From contig NZ_CP157456.1 of NCBI RefSeq assembly GCF_041549525.1, positions 3,782,001 to 3,846,000 of the forward strand: a DNA stretch of 64,000 bases. Reading direction: 5' to 3'. Source of the stretch: Paenarthrobacter aurescens (GTDB lineage Bacteria; Actinomycetota; Actinomycetes; Actinomycetales; Micrococcaceae). This document shows, in pieces, positions 34,109 to 42,293 of this stretch. How positions within the stretch are numbered: the stretch's first letter is position 1; each line of letters opens with the position of its first letter. The notes beneath the pieces were generated by a model. That model ran no database searches. It was given only the letters and a program-made list of their open reading frames with translations, and was not told the DNA's origin. The translations under genes were made by a program, and so were the position numbers.

Positions 34109-34447
34109 ATGGCAGATACAGCATCCGACATCTTCGCCGCCCTGGCGCACCCCACCCGGCGGCAGATTCTGCAGGACCTTAAGGATGGCGAGCTGGCTGC
34201 CGGTGAGATCGCTGCGCGGTTCAGTGCCACCGGCCCCACCATTTCCCGTCACTTGAGCGTGCTCCGCCAAGCCGGCCTGGTGGCAGAACGGCGCGAAGCC
34301 AATCGCATCCTGTATTCACTGGTGGGCGAGCGTCTTGCCCTCTCAGTGGGCAACTTCCTCTCCACTGTGTGCCCCGAGCAGATAGTGCTCCGAGAGGTCC
34401 GAAAGCGCACTACCTCCCGCCCATCAACCAGCACGTCCGAGGCCTGA
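34109..34447 (+). CDS. ArsR-family winged-helix repressor
   Basis: A 112-residue regulator with the winged helix at residues 5-85 (FAALAHPTRRQILQDL, GEIAARFSATGPTISRHLSV, LRQAGLVAERREANRILYSL). No paired metal-binding cysteines are seen (a single Cys near residue 90), so it is not an obvious metal sensor. The ATG at 34109 lies six bases after TATATT with no Shine-Dalgarno, pointing to leaderless translation; starts further upstream would place the operator in the coding region. Confidence 0.87.
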   Translation: MADTASDIFAALAHPTRRQILQDLKDGELAAGEIAARFSATGPTISRHLSVLRQAGLVAERREANRILYSLVGERLALSVGNFLSTVCPEQIVLREVRKRTTSRPSTSTSEA

Positions 34448-34472
34448 GGCGCTGACGTAGTAGGCTCGCCGG

Positions 34473-35039
34473 ATGATTGACGCGCAGCTCACCCCGCCGT
34501 CCGCCAGCTTCCATGCCTCCTGGCTGGAAAGTTACGAGGAGTGGGGAACCCTGGATCAGGATGGTGCAGCAGCTTTTGTGGCTGCCAGATACGATCTTGA
34601 TCTCCACAACAACGGCGACTTCGCCCAGTGGGTCCATGTGTTGCATCAATTGGCCAAGGACGATTTTCAGCCTCCGGAAGGCCTGGCCAACCAGAGCACC
34701 ATCTGGGTGGTCCGGAATGATGAGTATCTGGGTGCCGTCAGCCTCAGGCACTCCTTGATGAACGAGTATCTGAGCGAGGTGGGGGGCCACGTCGGCTACG
34801 GGATACGGCCCAGCGCAAGAGGTCAGGGACTCGCTAAGTTCGCACTCAGGGGCGCCTTGGACCATGCCCGGGAACTGGGGATGGAACGCGTGCTTGTCAC
34901 CTGCGAACAGCCCAACGTAGCATCCGCCCGCACCATCGAGGCGTGCGGCGGCGTCCTGGAACAAGTCCGCCCTCCGGAAAGCTTCGCCCCGGGTCTGGGC
35001 ATCACCGAGGCCATCCGTCGGTACTGGATAGATCTCTAG
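34473..35039 (+). CDS. GNAT-family N-acetyltransferase
   Basis: A 188-residue acetyltransferase. The acetyl-CoA loop is GYGIRPSARGQGLAKFAL at about residues 109-126, and EACGG near 168 is typical of the last strand. The acceptor is unknown. TAGGCT ends six bases before the ATG and no ribosome site is visible, again suggesting a leaderless message. Confidence 0.87.
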   Translation: MIDAQLTPPSASFHASWLESYEEWGTLDQDGAAAFVAARYDLDLHNNGDFAQWVHVLHQLAKDDFQPPEGLANQSTIWVVRNDEYLGAVSLRHSLMNEYLSEVGGHVGYGIRPSARGQGLAKFALRGALDHARELGMERVLVTCEQPNVASARTIEACGGVLEQVRPPESFAPGLGITEAIRRYWIDL

Positions 35040-35088
35040 GGCACGGAGGCGCGCGGTCCAGGTCATCACTGACTTGGCCCGTTACACC

Positions 35089-35480
35089 GCACCCTTTTCC
35101 GCCATTCGCACCAGTAACCTCTGGTGCGCACGGCGGGAACGGGTGCGGCGCTGGTGCTTAAGGGGCGCGCGCGGCGGGAACGGGCGCGGCGCTGGTGCTT
35201 AAGGGGCGCGCGCGGCGGGAACGGGCGCGGCGCTGGTGCTTAAGGGGCGCGCGCGGCGGGAACGGGCGCGGCGCTGGTGCCGACCACGCCCACACCTAGG
35301 CCACCCCATCCTTCGGCAGGGGTTCCAGGCAGCACCCTTTTCCGCCATTCGCACCACTACCCTCTGGTGCGCACGGCGGGAACGGGCGCGGCGCTGGTGC
35401 TTAAGGGGCGCGCCCGGCGGGAACGGGTGCGGCGCTGGTGCCGAAGGGGCGCGCACGGCGGAAGCGGGCGCGGATGTGTT
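35089..35480. repeat. Cluster of 41-bp GC-rich tandem repeats inside a duplicated block
   Basis: CGGCGGGAACGGGCGCGGCG recurs at 41-bp steps at 35131, 35172, 35213 and 35254, then again at 35374, 35415 and (diverged) 35456. Each series is preceded by the same leader, GCACCCTTTTCCGCCATTCG followed by CACCA and CCTCTGGTGCGCA, in which CGCACCA and TGGTGCG form a hairpin. This is therefore a block of leader plus tandem units present twice. It occupies almost the whole 493-bp gap between two genes; nothing else is seen in it. Confidence 0.93.
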
Positions 35481-35532
35481 CAACAGGCGATACTCCCTTA
35501 CCGGGTAAGCGCATTCCCGGTATCCTGTGAAG

Positions 35533-36306
35533 ATGATCGACCTCACCACGCTGGCTGACCTCACGCCGGGAATTTGTTCCGTCACTCTTCGCTCGAAAGG
35601 GATTGACGAGGTGGTTCACATTTCTTCGGATGCAGGACTGGCAGGCATCGAGTGGGGTACTGACGTCCATGTCAGTGATGCTGATTCAGCCGCGCACGCC
35701 AGGAATGCAACTGAAGCAGCCGGGCTCAGCGTGCTCTCGCTCGGCTCGTACTACCGGTGCGGGCAATTCGCGGACTTCGGGCGGGTCCTGGACCTCGCCT
35801 CAGAGCTTGGTGCGCCGAGGATCCGCGTGTGGGCCGGGGAACAAGGATCAGCCGAAACCAGTGAAGATCACTGGGACGCGGTGGTGGATGACGCCCGGCG
35901 CATTGCTGATCTGGCTGAACACCGTGGCATAGGCATCGCTTTTGAGTACCACGGCAACACTCTCACCGACTCCCCTGCCACCACTTTGGACCTTCTGAAC
36001 CGGGTGAATCACTCCAACGTGGGCACCTACTGGCAACCCGCCGTCGGGCTTTCAGACCAGCAGACGCTGGACTCGCTCCACCAGGTCCTGCCGCATGTAG
36101 TGGGCGTGCATTGTTTCTCCTGGGGGCCGGAGGCCGAGCGCTTCCCGCTGCGGAACCGGAAGTTGCTGTGGCAGACCGTTGCGGATGTTCTGCGTGGCAA
36201 CCGCAAGGACATGGACATCATGCTGGAGTTTGTTCAGGACGACCTCCCGGAAAATGTTCTCAACGACGCCGCTTTCCTGCACACCATCACCTTGGGCGAG
36301 GACTAA
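35533..36306 (+). CDS. Sugar phosphate isomerase/epimerase-like TIM-barrel protein
   Basis: A 257-residue protein of the AP-endonuclease 2/xylose-isomerase-like TIM-barrel family. Recognisable are GLAGIEWGTDVHV near residue 36, IAFEYHGNTLTDS near 137 and VGVHCFSWGP near 188, with the metal-binding Glu and His residues of the fold. The reaction is unknown. ATG 35533 or the GTG two codons upstream (35527) may be the start. It ends four bases into the convergent hydrolase gene. Confidence 0.78.
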   Translation: MIDLTTLADLTPGICSVTLRSKGIDEVVHISSDAGLAGIEWGTDVHVSDADSAAHARNATEAAGLSVLSLGSYYRCGQFADFGRVLDLASELGAPRIRVWAGEQGSAETSEDHWDAVVDDARRIADLAEHRGIGIAFEYHGNTLTDSPATTLDLLNRVNHSNVGTYWQPAVGLSDQQTLDSLHQVLPHVVGVHCFSWGPEAERFPLRNRKLLWQTVADVLRGNRKDMDIMLEFVQDDLPENVLNDAAFLHTITLGED

Positions 36307-37052
36307 CTCCAGCCCATCCGGCGGAGCCAGGCGGCACACAGCGCGGTCCACTGCTCGGCTCCCGGAGCTCCGGAAGCCAAACCAAGCCCATGGGTTCCGC
36401 TCGGGAACACGTGCAACTCTACTGGAACACCCGCCCGGCTTAGTGCCCCTGCATAGCCAAGGCTGTGGCTGACGGGGACTGAGTGGTCGTCCGCGGTGTG
36501 CCACAGGAAAGCGGGCGGCGTGGCAGCTGTGACATGAACTTCCGCGGACAACTTCCGCAGAATCTCGGGCCCTGCACCCGCTCCGGCGAGATTGTCCACG
36601 GACCCCTGATGCGCGGAGTCCACAAAGGAAATCACCGGATAGCAGAGGATGCTGAGGTTCGGCGCTGCCCCGGCGATGTCCAGTGCAGGATCGCCCGCGG
36701 GCACCTGCACAGACAGAGTAGCGGCAAGATGCCCGCCCGCCGAGAACCCGAGGACACCCACACGCGAGGGATCGACCTTCAGCCCATGCTCTCCGTAGCG
36801 GATCCAGATCATGGCTTGCTTCGCGGCGGCTAACGGCGCCGGGTGCCGATGCGGTGCCACTGGATATCGCAGCACGAACGCGTGGATCCCCAGCGCAGCG
36901 AGCCACTCGGCCACAGGTTCGGCTTCGTGGTCTGCCGTTTTCGCGTAGCCTCCGCCGGGCAGAACCAGGACTGCGGGCGCCGCCAGACCGGAAGGCCCGA
37001 CGGCGGGAATCACCGTGAGCGCCCGGGGCGCCTGAGACTCCGCTGAGGTCAT
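36303..37052 (-). CDS. Alpha/beta-hydrolase, esterase/lipase-like
   Basis: A 249-residue hydrolase. The oxyanion motif LPGGGY is near residue 31, the nucleophile serine is in GFSAGGH (near 102), and the acid and His come in ADDHSVPV and SGTHGLGL. This resembles the BD-FAE/endo-xylanase esterase group that deacetylates carbohydrates. The start overlaps the stop of the upstream LacI-type regulator by four bases, so the regulator and esterase form a unit. Likely acts on an acylated sugar handled by the neighbouring sugar operon (inference). Confidence 0.85.
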   Translation of the reverse strand: MTSAESQAPRALTVIPAVGPSGLAAPAVLVLPGGGYAKTADHEAEPVAEWLAALGIHAFVLRYPVAPHRHPAPLAAAKQAMIWIRYGEHGLKVDPSRVGVLGFSAGGHLAATLSVQVPAGDPALDIAGAAPNLSILCYPVISFVDSAHQGSVDNLAGAGAGPEILRKLSAEVHVTAATPPAFLWHTADDHSVPVSHSLGYAGALSRAGVPVELHVFPSGTHGLGLASGAPGAEQWTALCAAWLRRMGWS

Positions 37053-38086
37053 ACCTGCGAGTCCACCGGTGTTTCGGTGCTGCGGCGGAGCTTGACCGCG
37101 CCGCTGACAGGCGGGGTGTCAGGGTCTCCTGCGGCGAGGCGGCCGATGTCCTCGAGCGGCAAATGCACCGTGGACAGGGCGGGCCGAAAGTCGCGCAGGG
37201 TCTCAATGTCATCAAAACCGGCGATGGTGGCATCCCGCGGAATCCAGATGCCTTCAGGTCGGAGCGCGGCGGTGACACCAATGGCCATGACATCGTTGAC
37301 GGCGAAGATGCAGAGCCGTTCTTTGGAGGCCCTGATCCGCGCGGCCAGAGCCGGGCCGGCGTCGTATCCTCCCGCGCGGTTGAAGCCGGTTCGAACAATC
37401 TCGGCGGCGGGCCTGCCTGCCTCAGCGAGTCCGCGCTGGAAGCCGCGGACCCTGTCGTCGGAGGTGTAGAGCCCTTCGGGGCCGGCGACGATCAGGAATT
37501 CGCCGCGGTGCGTTGCGGCCAGTTCGGCGGCCAGGCCGGCAGCAAGTTCCTCGTTGGGGACCTGCACCACGTGGTACCCCTCAGTGGTGGAGGCCCCAAC
37601 CACAGGGTGGCCCACCACTCCCACGTGGCCGCCGTTGCGGCAGTACCGGTCCAATTCTGCGGCGAGTTCGGCGTTCCCCTGCTTGTCCTCGGCGCGGACG
37701 GAGCGGGAGCCGGCGATCACGATGGAGTCTGCACGACGGGCAGCGAAAGCAGCTACTGCTTCCTTCTCGTCATGCGGAGCTCCGGACGTGCTGGCCAGCA
37801 GGACCATGCGGTTTTGCTGGCGGGCTGCTTCCTGGACCCCGCGGGCTATGGCGGAAAAGTAGGGGTCCGCGATGTCGTGAACAATGAGGCCGATCAACCC
37901 TGAACTGGACTTTGCGAGCGCCTGCGCCTGCGCATTGGGAACATAACCCAGCTTGTCGGCGGCTTCGCGGACGCGCTCAGCGATGTCCTCGGCCGGCTTG
38001 CGGGCGGAGCCGTTAAGGACCCGGGATGCCGTAGCCAGGGAGACCCCGGCCAAACGGGCAACTTCACTCAGTGTGCTGGCGGCCAC
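37049..38086 (-). CDS. LacI-family transcriptional repressor
   Basis: A 345-residue repressor. The HTH is at residues 4-55 (TLSEVARLAGVSLATASRVL, NGSARKPAEDIAERV) and the periplasmic-binding-like sugar domain at 60-330. The start is GTG 38086, preceded by AAGGAGG; the frame is open further upstream only by chance. Divergent from the Gfo/Idh-DUF993 operon; the two matching palindromes in the gap (38154-38170, 38205-38220) are the likely operators. Confidence 0.9.
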   Translation of the reverse strand: MAASTLSEVARLAGVSLATASRVLNGSARKPAEDIAERVREAADKLGYVPNAQAQALAKSSSGLIGLIVHDIADPYFSAIARGVQEAARQQNRMVLLASTSGAPHDEKEAVAAFAARRADSIVIAGSRSVRAEDKQGNAELAAELDRYCRNGGHVGVVGHPVVGASTTEGYHVVQVPNEELAAGLAAELAATHRGEFLIVAGPEGLYTSDDRVRGFQRGLAEAGRPAAEIVRTGFNRAGGYDAGPALAARIRASKERLCIFAVNDVMAIGVTAALRPEGIWIPRDATIAGFDDIETLRDFRPALSTVHLPLEDIGRLAAGDPDTPPVSGAVKLRRSTETPVDSQV

Positions 38087-38153
38087 GGGGCCCTCCTTTT
38101 CTGCAAGCGTCGGGACTGGCGCTAAGGAAATTATGGCAGTCTTCGGCGAATTT

Positions 38154-38170
38154 TGGGAAAGCGCTTGCCA
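38154..38170. promoter_or_regulatory. LacI-type operator 1 of the DUF993 operon
   Basis: TGGGAAAGCGCTTGCCA, a CG-centred palindrome of LacI type. It overlaps a plausible -35 (TTGCCA, 38165-38170), with CATGAT 18 bp further as a -10. Confidence 0.7.
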
Positions 38171-38204
38171 ACGCGGCGAGTCATGGTGCATGATCGAATG
38201 CAAC

Positions 38205-38220
38205 GGGAATGCGCTTTCCC
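38205..38220. promoter_or_regulatory. LacI-type operator 2 of the DUF993 operon
   Basis: GGGAATGCGCTTTCCC, almost perfectly palindromic and clearly the same site as operator 1. Centre-to-centre spacing is about 50 bp, close to five helical turns, which would allow looping by one repressor tetramer. Confidence 0.72.
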
Positions 38221-38281
38221 ACACGAAACAGTAAGCACCGGCAACCGCAGAGCGACCGGCACCCAAGGCACTGGAGAAAAC

Positions 38282-39451
38282 ATGGGCTACGAAACAAAGA
38301 CGATCCGCATCGCCATGAACGGCATCACCGGCCGTATGGGCTACCGCCAGCACCTGCTGCGGTCCATCCTCCCCATCCGCGACGCCGGCGGCTTCACCCT
38401 TGAGGACGGCACCAAGGTTCAGGTTGAACCCATCTTGGTTGGCCGCAACGAAGCCAAGATCCGCGAACTGGCCGAGCTCCACAAAGTTTCCGAGTGGACC
38501 ACTGACCTGGACGCCGTGATCGCCGATCCCACTGTGGACATCATCTTTGACGCCTCCATGACCAGCCTCCGCGCTGCCACCCTGAAAAAGGCAATGCGCG
38601 CCGGGAAGCACATCTTCACCGAGAAGCCCACGGCCGAAACCCTCCAGGAGGCAATTGAGCTGGCACAGATCGGCAAAGAAGCCGGCGTCACCGCAGGCGT
38701 TGTACATGACAAGCTGTACCTCCCCGGCCTGGTGAAACTCCGCCGCCTGGTGGACGAAGGATTCTTCGGGCGCATCCTCTCCATCCGCGGCGAATTCGGC
38801 TACTGGGTGTTCGAAGGCGATGTCCAGGCTGCACAGCGCCCGTCCTGGAACTACCGCAAGGAAGACGGCGGCGGAATGACCACGGACATGTTCTGCCACT
38901 GGAACTACGTCCTTGAAGGCATCATCGGCAAGGTCAAGAGCGTCAACGCCAAGACCGCCACGCACATCCCCGCACGCTGGGACGAGGCCGGCAAGGAATA
39001 CAAGGCCACCGCCGACGACGCTTCCTACGGCATCTTCGAACTCGAAACCCCCGGCGGCGACGACGTCATCGGCCAGATCAACTCCTCCTGGGCCGTGCGC
39101 GTTTACCGCGACGAACTGGTGGAGTTCCAGATCGACGGCACGCACGGTTCCGCCGTCGCCGGTTTGAACAAGTGCGTTGCGCAGCAGCGCGCCCACACCC
39201 CCAAGCCCGTCTGGAACCCGGACCTGCCGGTCACCGAATCTTTCCGCAGCCAGTGGCAGGAAGTCCCCGCCAACGCCGAGCTGGACAACGGCTTCAAGCT
39301 GCAGTGGGAAGAATTCCTGCGCGACGTCGTTGCCGGCCGTGAGCACCGCTTCGGCCTGCTCTCGGCAGCACGCGGCGTGCAGCTGGCCGAGCTCGGCCTC
39401 CAGTCCTCTGCCGAGCGCCGCACCATCGACATCCCGGAGATCACCCTCTAA
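38282..39451 (+). CDS. Gfo/Idh/MocA-family oxidoreductase
   Basis: A 389-residue NAD(P)-dependent sugar dehydrogenase-like protein. The N-terminal Rossmann region begins RIAMNGITGRMGYRQHLL, and the family motif HIFTEKPTAETLQEA (about residues 119-133) contains the catalytic EKP lysine. The C-terminal domain includes GGGMTTDMFCHWNY with the usual Asp and His. Such enzymes oxidise sugars or inositols, often at C3. GGAG precedes the ATG. First gene of an operon with the DUF993 gene (one-base overlap) and an isomerase-like gene. Confidence 0.88.
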   Translation: MGYETKTIRIAMNGITGRMGYRQHLLRSILPIRDAGGFTLEDGTKVQVEPILVGRNEAKIRELAELHKVSEWTTDLDAVIADPTVDIIFDASMTSLRAATLKKAMRAGKHIFTEKPTAETLQEAIELAQIGKEAGVTAGVVHDKLYLPGLVKLRRLVDEGFFGRILSIRGEFGYWVFEGDVQAAQRPSWNYRKEDGGGMTTDMFCHWNYVLEGIIGKVKSVNAKTATHIPARWDEAGKEYKATADDASYGIFELETPGGDDVIGQINSSWAVRVYRDELVEFQIDGTHGSAVAGLNKCVAQQRAHTPKPVWNPDLPVTESFRSQWQEVPANAELDNGFKLQWEEFLRDVVAGREHRFGLLSAARGVQLAELGLQSSAERRTIDIPEITL

Positions 39452-40665
39452 TGACGTCACTGATTCTTCCCACCAACGACGGCGGCACCCGCGAGTACCG
39501 CCTTCAGGCAGCCACCTCGTGGGCCAAGCCGACCGTTCCTTTGACGGCCCGCCGCGCCTACGCAGCCGCTCACGTCATTCCCGAAGTGGCCGCGGACAAC
39601 ACGCCCGGCGCGCCGGCCCAGCTCGACTGGGACGCCACGCTGGCCTACCGGCACGAGCTGTGGTCCTATGGCTTGGGCGTTGCTGACGCCATGGACACCG
39701 CCCAGCGCGGCATGGGCTTGGACTGGGCAGCTACGCAGCAGCTCATCAAGCGCACCGGCGCTGAAGCTGCATCCGTTGTTGCAGCAGGAAACGCCGCTGT
39801 TGCGGGCAAGTCAGTCCGCGACCTCGTCTCCTGCGGCGCAGGCACCGATCAGCTGGATATCGCAGCACTCCCCGAGGGCGCAGCGGGCATCCAGGCCGTG
39901 ATCGACGCTTACCGCGAGCAGATCGCCGTGGTCAGCGAAGCCGGTCCCAAGGTCATCCTCATGGCCTCCCGCGCGCTGGCCAAGGTTGCCAACGGAGCCG
40001 ATGATTACCTGCACGTCTACTCCACGCTCCTTCAGGAAGTGGACCAGCCCGTCATCCTGCACTGGCTGGGGACCATGTTCGACCCCGCACTGGCCGGATA
40101 CTGGGGCTCCGACGACGTTTCCGTGGCCACTGAAACGTTCCTCAGCCTGATCCGCGAGCACTCGGACAAGGTTGACGGCGTAAAGGTTTCGCTGTTGGAT
40201 GCCTCGCATGAGGTGGCCCTCCGCGCCAACCTCCCGGAAGGCGTCCGCCTCTACACCGGCGACGACTTCAACTACCCGGAACTGATCGACGGCGACCAAA
40301 CCCACCACTCGGACGCCCTGCTGGGCATCTTCGCTGCCATCTACCCGGCCGCTTCGGTCGCGTTGCAGAAGTACGACGCCGGCCAAGGTGCTGAAGGGCG
40401 CGCCATCCTGGACTCCACCCGCGAGCTTGGAAAGCACATCTTCAGCGCACCCACGTTCTACTACAAAACCGGCATCGCGTTCATGTCCTGGCTCAACGGT
40501 AAGCAGCCGGGCTTCCAGATGGTGGGCGGCCTGCACTCCGGCCGTTCGGTCCTGCACCTGGCCAAGACCTTCGAGCTGGCGGACCAGGCCGGTTTGTTGA
40601 GGGATCCGTCGCTGGCTGCGTTCCGCATGTCCGATTTCCTGCGGATCAACGGGGTGGGCGCATGA
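39451..40665 (+). CDS. DUF993 family protein (aldolase-like TIM barrel)
   Basis: A 404-residue protein of the DUF993 family. The family resembles dihydrodipicolinate synthase-type aldolases in fold; VILHWLGTMFDPALAGYWGS near residue 192 and VDGVKVSLLDASHE near 240 are conserved-looking segments, the latter with a lysine in the place expected for a Schiff base (inference). Start and previous stop overlap (TAATG); its stop overlaps the next start (ATGA). In this context it probably acts on the oxidised sugar made by the preceding dehydrogenase. Confidence 0.85.
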   Translation: MTSLILPTNDGGTREYRLQAATSWAKPTVPLTARRAYAAAHVIPEVAADNTPGAPAQLDWDATLAYRHELWSYGLGVADAMDTAQRGMGLDWAATQQLIKRTGAEAASVVAAGNAAVAGKSVRDLVSCGAGTDQLDIAALPEGAAGIQAVIDAYREQIAVVSEAGPKVILMASRALAKVANGADDYLHVYSTLLQEVDQPVILHWLGTMFDPALAGYWGSDDVSVATETFLSLIREHSDKVDGVKVSLLDASHEVALRANLPEGVRLYTGDDFNYPELIDGDQTHHSDALLGIFAAIYPAASVALQKYDAGQGAEGRAILDSTRELGKHIFSAPTFYYKTGIAFMSWLNGKQPGFQMVGGLHSGRSVLHLAKTFELADQAGLLRDPSLAAFRMSDFLRINGVGA

Positions 40666-41504
40666 GCGCGGACTTCTCCCGGCTCTCGCTGAACAGCGCC
40701 ACTACCAAAAAGTGGACGCTTGCCGAAGCCGTTGACGGTTGTGCACGTGCCGGCATCCCCGCGATCGGACCGTGGCGTGACCGCGTTGCCGAGGCCGGAC
40801 TGGACAAGGCAGCCAAGCTCATCAAGGACGCCGGACTCCGCGTCTCCTCGTTGTGCCGCGGCGGCTTCCTGACGGCGGCCGATCCTGAGGGACAGGCCGC
40901 AGCATTGGCAGACAACTTCGAAGCCGTCCGCGAAGCAGTTGCCCTGGACACCCAGGAACTGTTCCTGGTGGTTGGCGGGCTTGCTCCGGGTGAGAAGGAC
41001 GTCGTGGCCGCTCGCCAACGCGTGGCGGACCGGCTTGAGGAACTGGTTCCGTTTGCTTCAGAGAACGGCATCCGCTTGGTGCTCGAACCCCTGCACCCCA
41101 TGTACGCCGCTGACCGCGCACTCATCTCCACCCTTGGCCAGGCACTGGATCTCGCAGCGCCGTACGACGCAAAGGCCGTTGGCGTCGCCGTCGACACCTT
41201 CCACGTCTGGTGGGATCCGGAACTGCAGGCGCAGATTGAACGCGCCGGCCGCGAAAACCGCATTGCCTCCTATCAGGTGTGCGACTTCAACCTGCCCATC
41301 GCTGCGGACGCGCTGTTGTCCCGCGGGATGATGGGCGACGGCGTCATCGACTTCGCCACCATCGGCACCTGGGTCAGGGACGCCGGATACACCGGAGACA
41401 TCGAGGTTGAAATCTTCAATCAGGAAATCTGGGACGCCGATGGGGACAGCGTCCTGGAAACAATGAAGCAGCGCTACGCGGAGCTCGTGCTCCCGTTCGC
41501 ATAA
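40662..41504 (+). CDS. Sugar phosphate isomerase/epimerase-like TIM-barrel protein
   Basis: A 280-residue protein of the xylose-isomerase-like TIM-barrel family. RLVLEPLHPMYAADRA near residue 140 and VGVAVDTFHVWWDP near 173 carry the metal-binding Glu, Asp and His; EVEIFNQEIW lies near 248. Four-base overlap with the DUF993 gene. Third member of the LacI-controlled operon; proposed to isomerise or cleave the keto-sugar intermediate. A double hairpin follows the stop. Confidence 0.86.
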   Translation: MSADFSRLSLNSATTKKWTLAEAVDGCARAGIPAIGPWRDRVAEAGLDKAAKLIKDAGLRVSSLCRGGFLTAADPEGQAAALADNFEAVREAVALDTQELFLVVGGLAPGEKDVVAARQRVADRLEELVPFASENGIRLVLEPLHPMYAADRALISTLGQALDLAAPYDAKAVGVAVDTFHVWWDPELQAQIERAGRENRIASYQVCDFNLPIAADALLSRGMMGDGVIDFATIGTWVRDAGYTGDIEVEIFNQEIWDADGDSVLETMKQRYAELVLPFA

Positions 41505-41510
41505 GAACGT

Positions 41511-41548
41511 GATCCTCCCGCGGATGCCCTAAGCTCCGCGGGAGGATC
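41511..41548. terminator. Strong hairpin after the DUF993 operon
   Basis: GATCCTCCCGCGGA (41511-41524) pairs perfectly with TCCGCGGGAGGATC (41535-41548); no T-run. Confidence 0.7.
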
Positions 41549-41560
41549 GCTCCAAAACCA

Positions 41561-41598
41561 GCGGGTCCCTGCCAAGGTCACGGCAGGGGCCCGCTTTT
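41561..41598 (+). terminator. Rho-independent terminator of the DUF993 operon
   Basis: GCGGGTCCCTGCC (41561-41573) pairs with GGCAGGGGCCCGC (41582-41594), one mismatch, then TTTT. Confidence 0.85.
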
Positions 41599-41756
41599 GT
41601 GTCAGCGCCACCCATTCTTCAGCTTTGCTGGCTCGGGACTGTGCGGTCACCACCTACTTTGATTTCTGGCATCGGCGGACACGCCGCATTCTGGGTGTGT
41701 CGAGAGGCTTTGAGTTTCGAAGAAGGTGGTGACCGCACGCTCGTCTTTTGTGTCAG
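41594..41756. repeat. Segment framed by 12-bp direct repeats with an internal 15-bp inverted repeat
   Basis: CTTTTGTGTCAG occurs at 41594-41605 (running out of the terminator) and at 41745-41756. Between them GTGCGGTCACCACCT (41641-41655) and its exact complement (41724-41738) can form a long hairpin. No protein is seen inside. It may be a small mobile-element remnant or a structured transcript. The rest of the 387-bp gap (41757-41891) shows nothing I can name. Confidence 0.6.
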
Positions 41757-41891
41757 TTATACGTCGTCGAACGCGCAGGTGAGATAAGTGGTACACAGCC
41801 GAAACATTGCGTCGATGCGAGGAAACAATGGCCACCTACGCTGGTTTTACCTGGACAAAGACGTCCACGAAACCACTGAAAGGACACCACC

Positions 41892-42065
41892 ATGATGCTC
41901 TTGAAGACCCTCAGCTTTTTCCTCGATGCCAGCGGCCACCAGAACGGCCCCGCCGGCGAATCCAACCCAGACCACTCCCCCGCCATTGCTACCGAACGCC
42001 TGACCTCCAGCGCTTGGGAGGGCTGGTGGGATGACGCCGATCAGGGCTTCCCCGCCGAAGCCTGA
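41892..42065 (+). CDS. Small hypothetical protein, 57 residues
   Basis: Starts MMLLKTLSFFLDASGHQNG and ends SSAWEGWWDDADQGFPAEA. GAAAGGA lies before the ATG. The composition is ordinary for this genome and the tail is acidic and Trp-rich. No family recognised; it could also be a chance frame. Confidence 0.4.
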   Translation: MMLLKTLSFFLDASGHQNGPAGESNPDHSPAIATERLTSSAWEGWWDDADQGFPAEA

Positions 42066-42071
42066 GATCGC

Positions 42072-42293
42072 TCAAGAAGCCCGCGCCGTCAGCTGCAGGC
42101 GGGCTGTCGGCAGACCAATAAGGGTGACCGATCCGCCGTCGTGGGCTTGCAGTTCCAGGCCGATGTTCCGCGAGCCGTCCTGCGGCATGACGGCTCGGAC
42201 CTGAAAAACCTCGCCGCCGATCCGGACGTTGTCGCCGCCCTTGATGGCTTTGAGCTTCTTGTGCATCTCAGCGGCCACTGCGGCGATCTCCAC
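42072..42293 (-). CDS. Small hypothetical protein overlapping the end of the YihY gene
   Basis: A 73-residue protein beginning VEIAAVAAEMHKKLKAIKGG and containing DNVRIGGEVFQVRAVMP and NIGLELQAHDGGSVTLIG, a well-composed beta-rich pattern unlike a random frame. The GTG at 42293 is preceded by AGGA. It is in a different frame from the YihY gene and overlaps its last 26 bases. Function unknown. Confidence 0.55.
   Translation of the reverse strand: MEIAAVAAEMHKKLKAIKGGDNVRIGGEVFQVRAVMPQDGSRNIGLELQAHDGGSVTLIGLPTARLQLTARAS

Noticed and set aside
38087..39460. Extension of the LacI gene to an 803-codon frame
   Set aside because: The extra part is antisense to the Gfo/Idh gene and would cross the operators; the GTG at 38086 has AAGGAGG.
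37049..41504. Levoglucosan or inositol pathway assignment for the DUF993 operon
   Set aside because: The dehydrogenase N-terminus and the DUF993 gene do not match the pathway sets I know well enough to name, so the substrate is left open.
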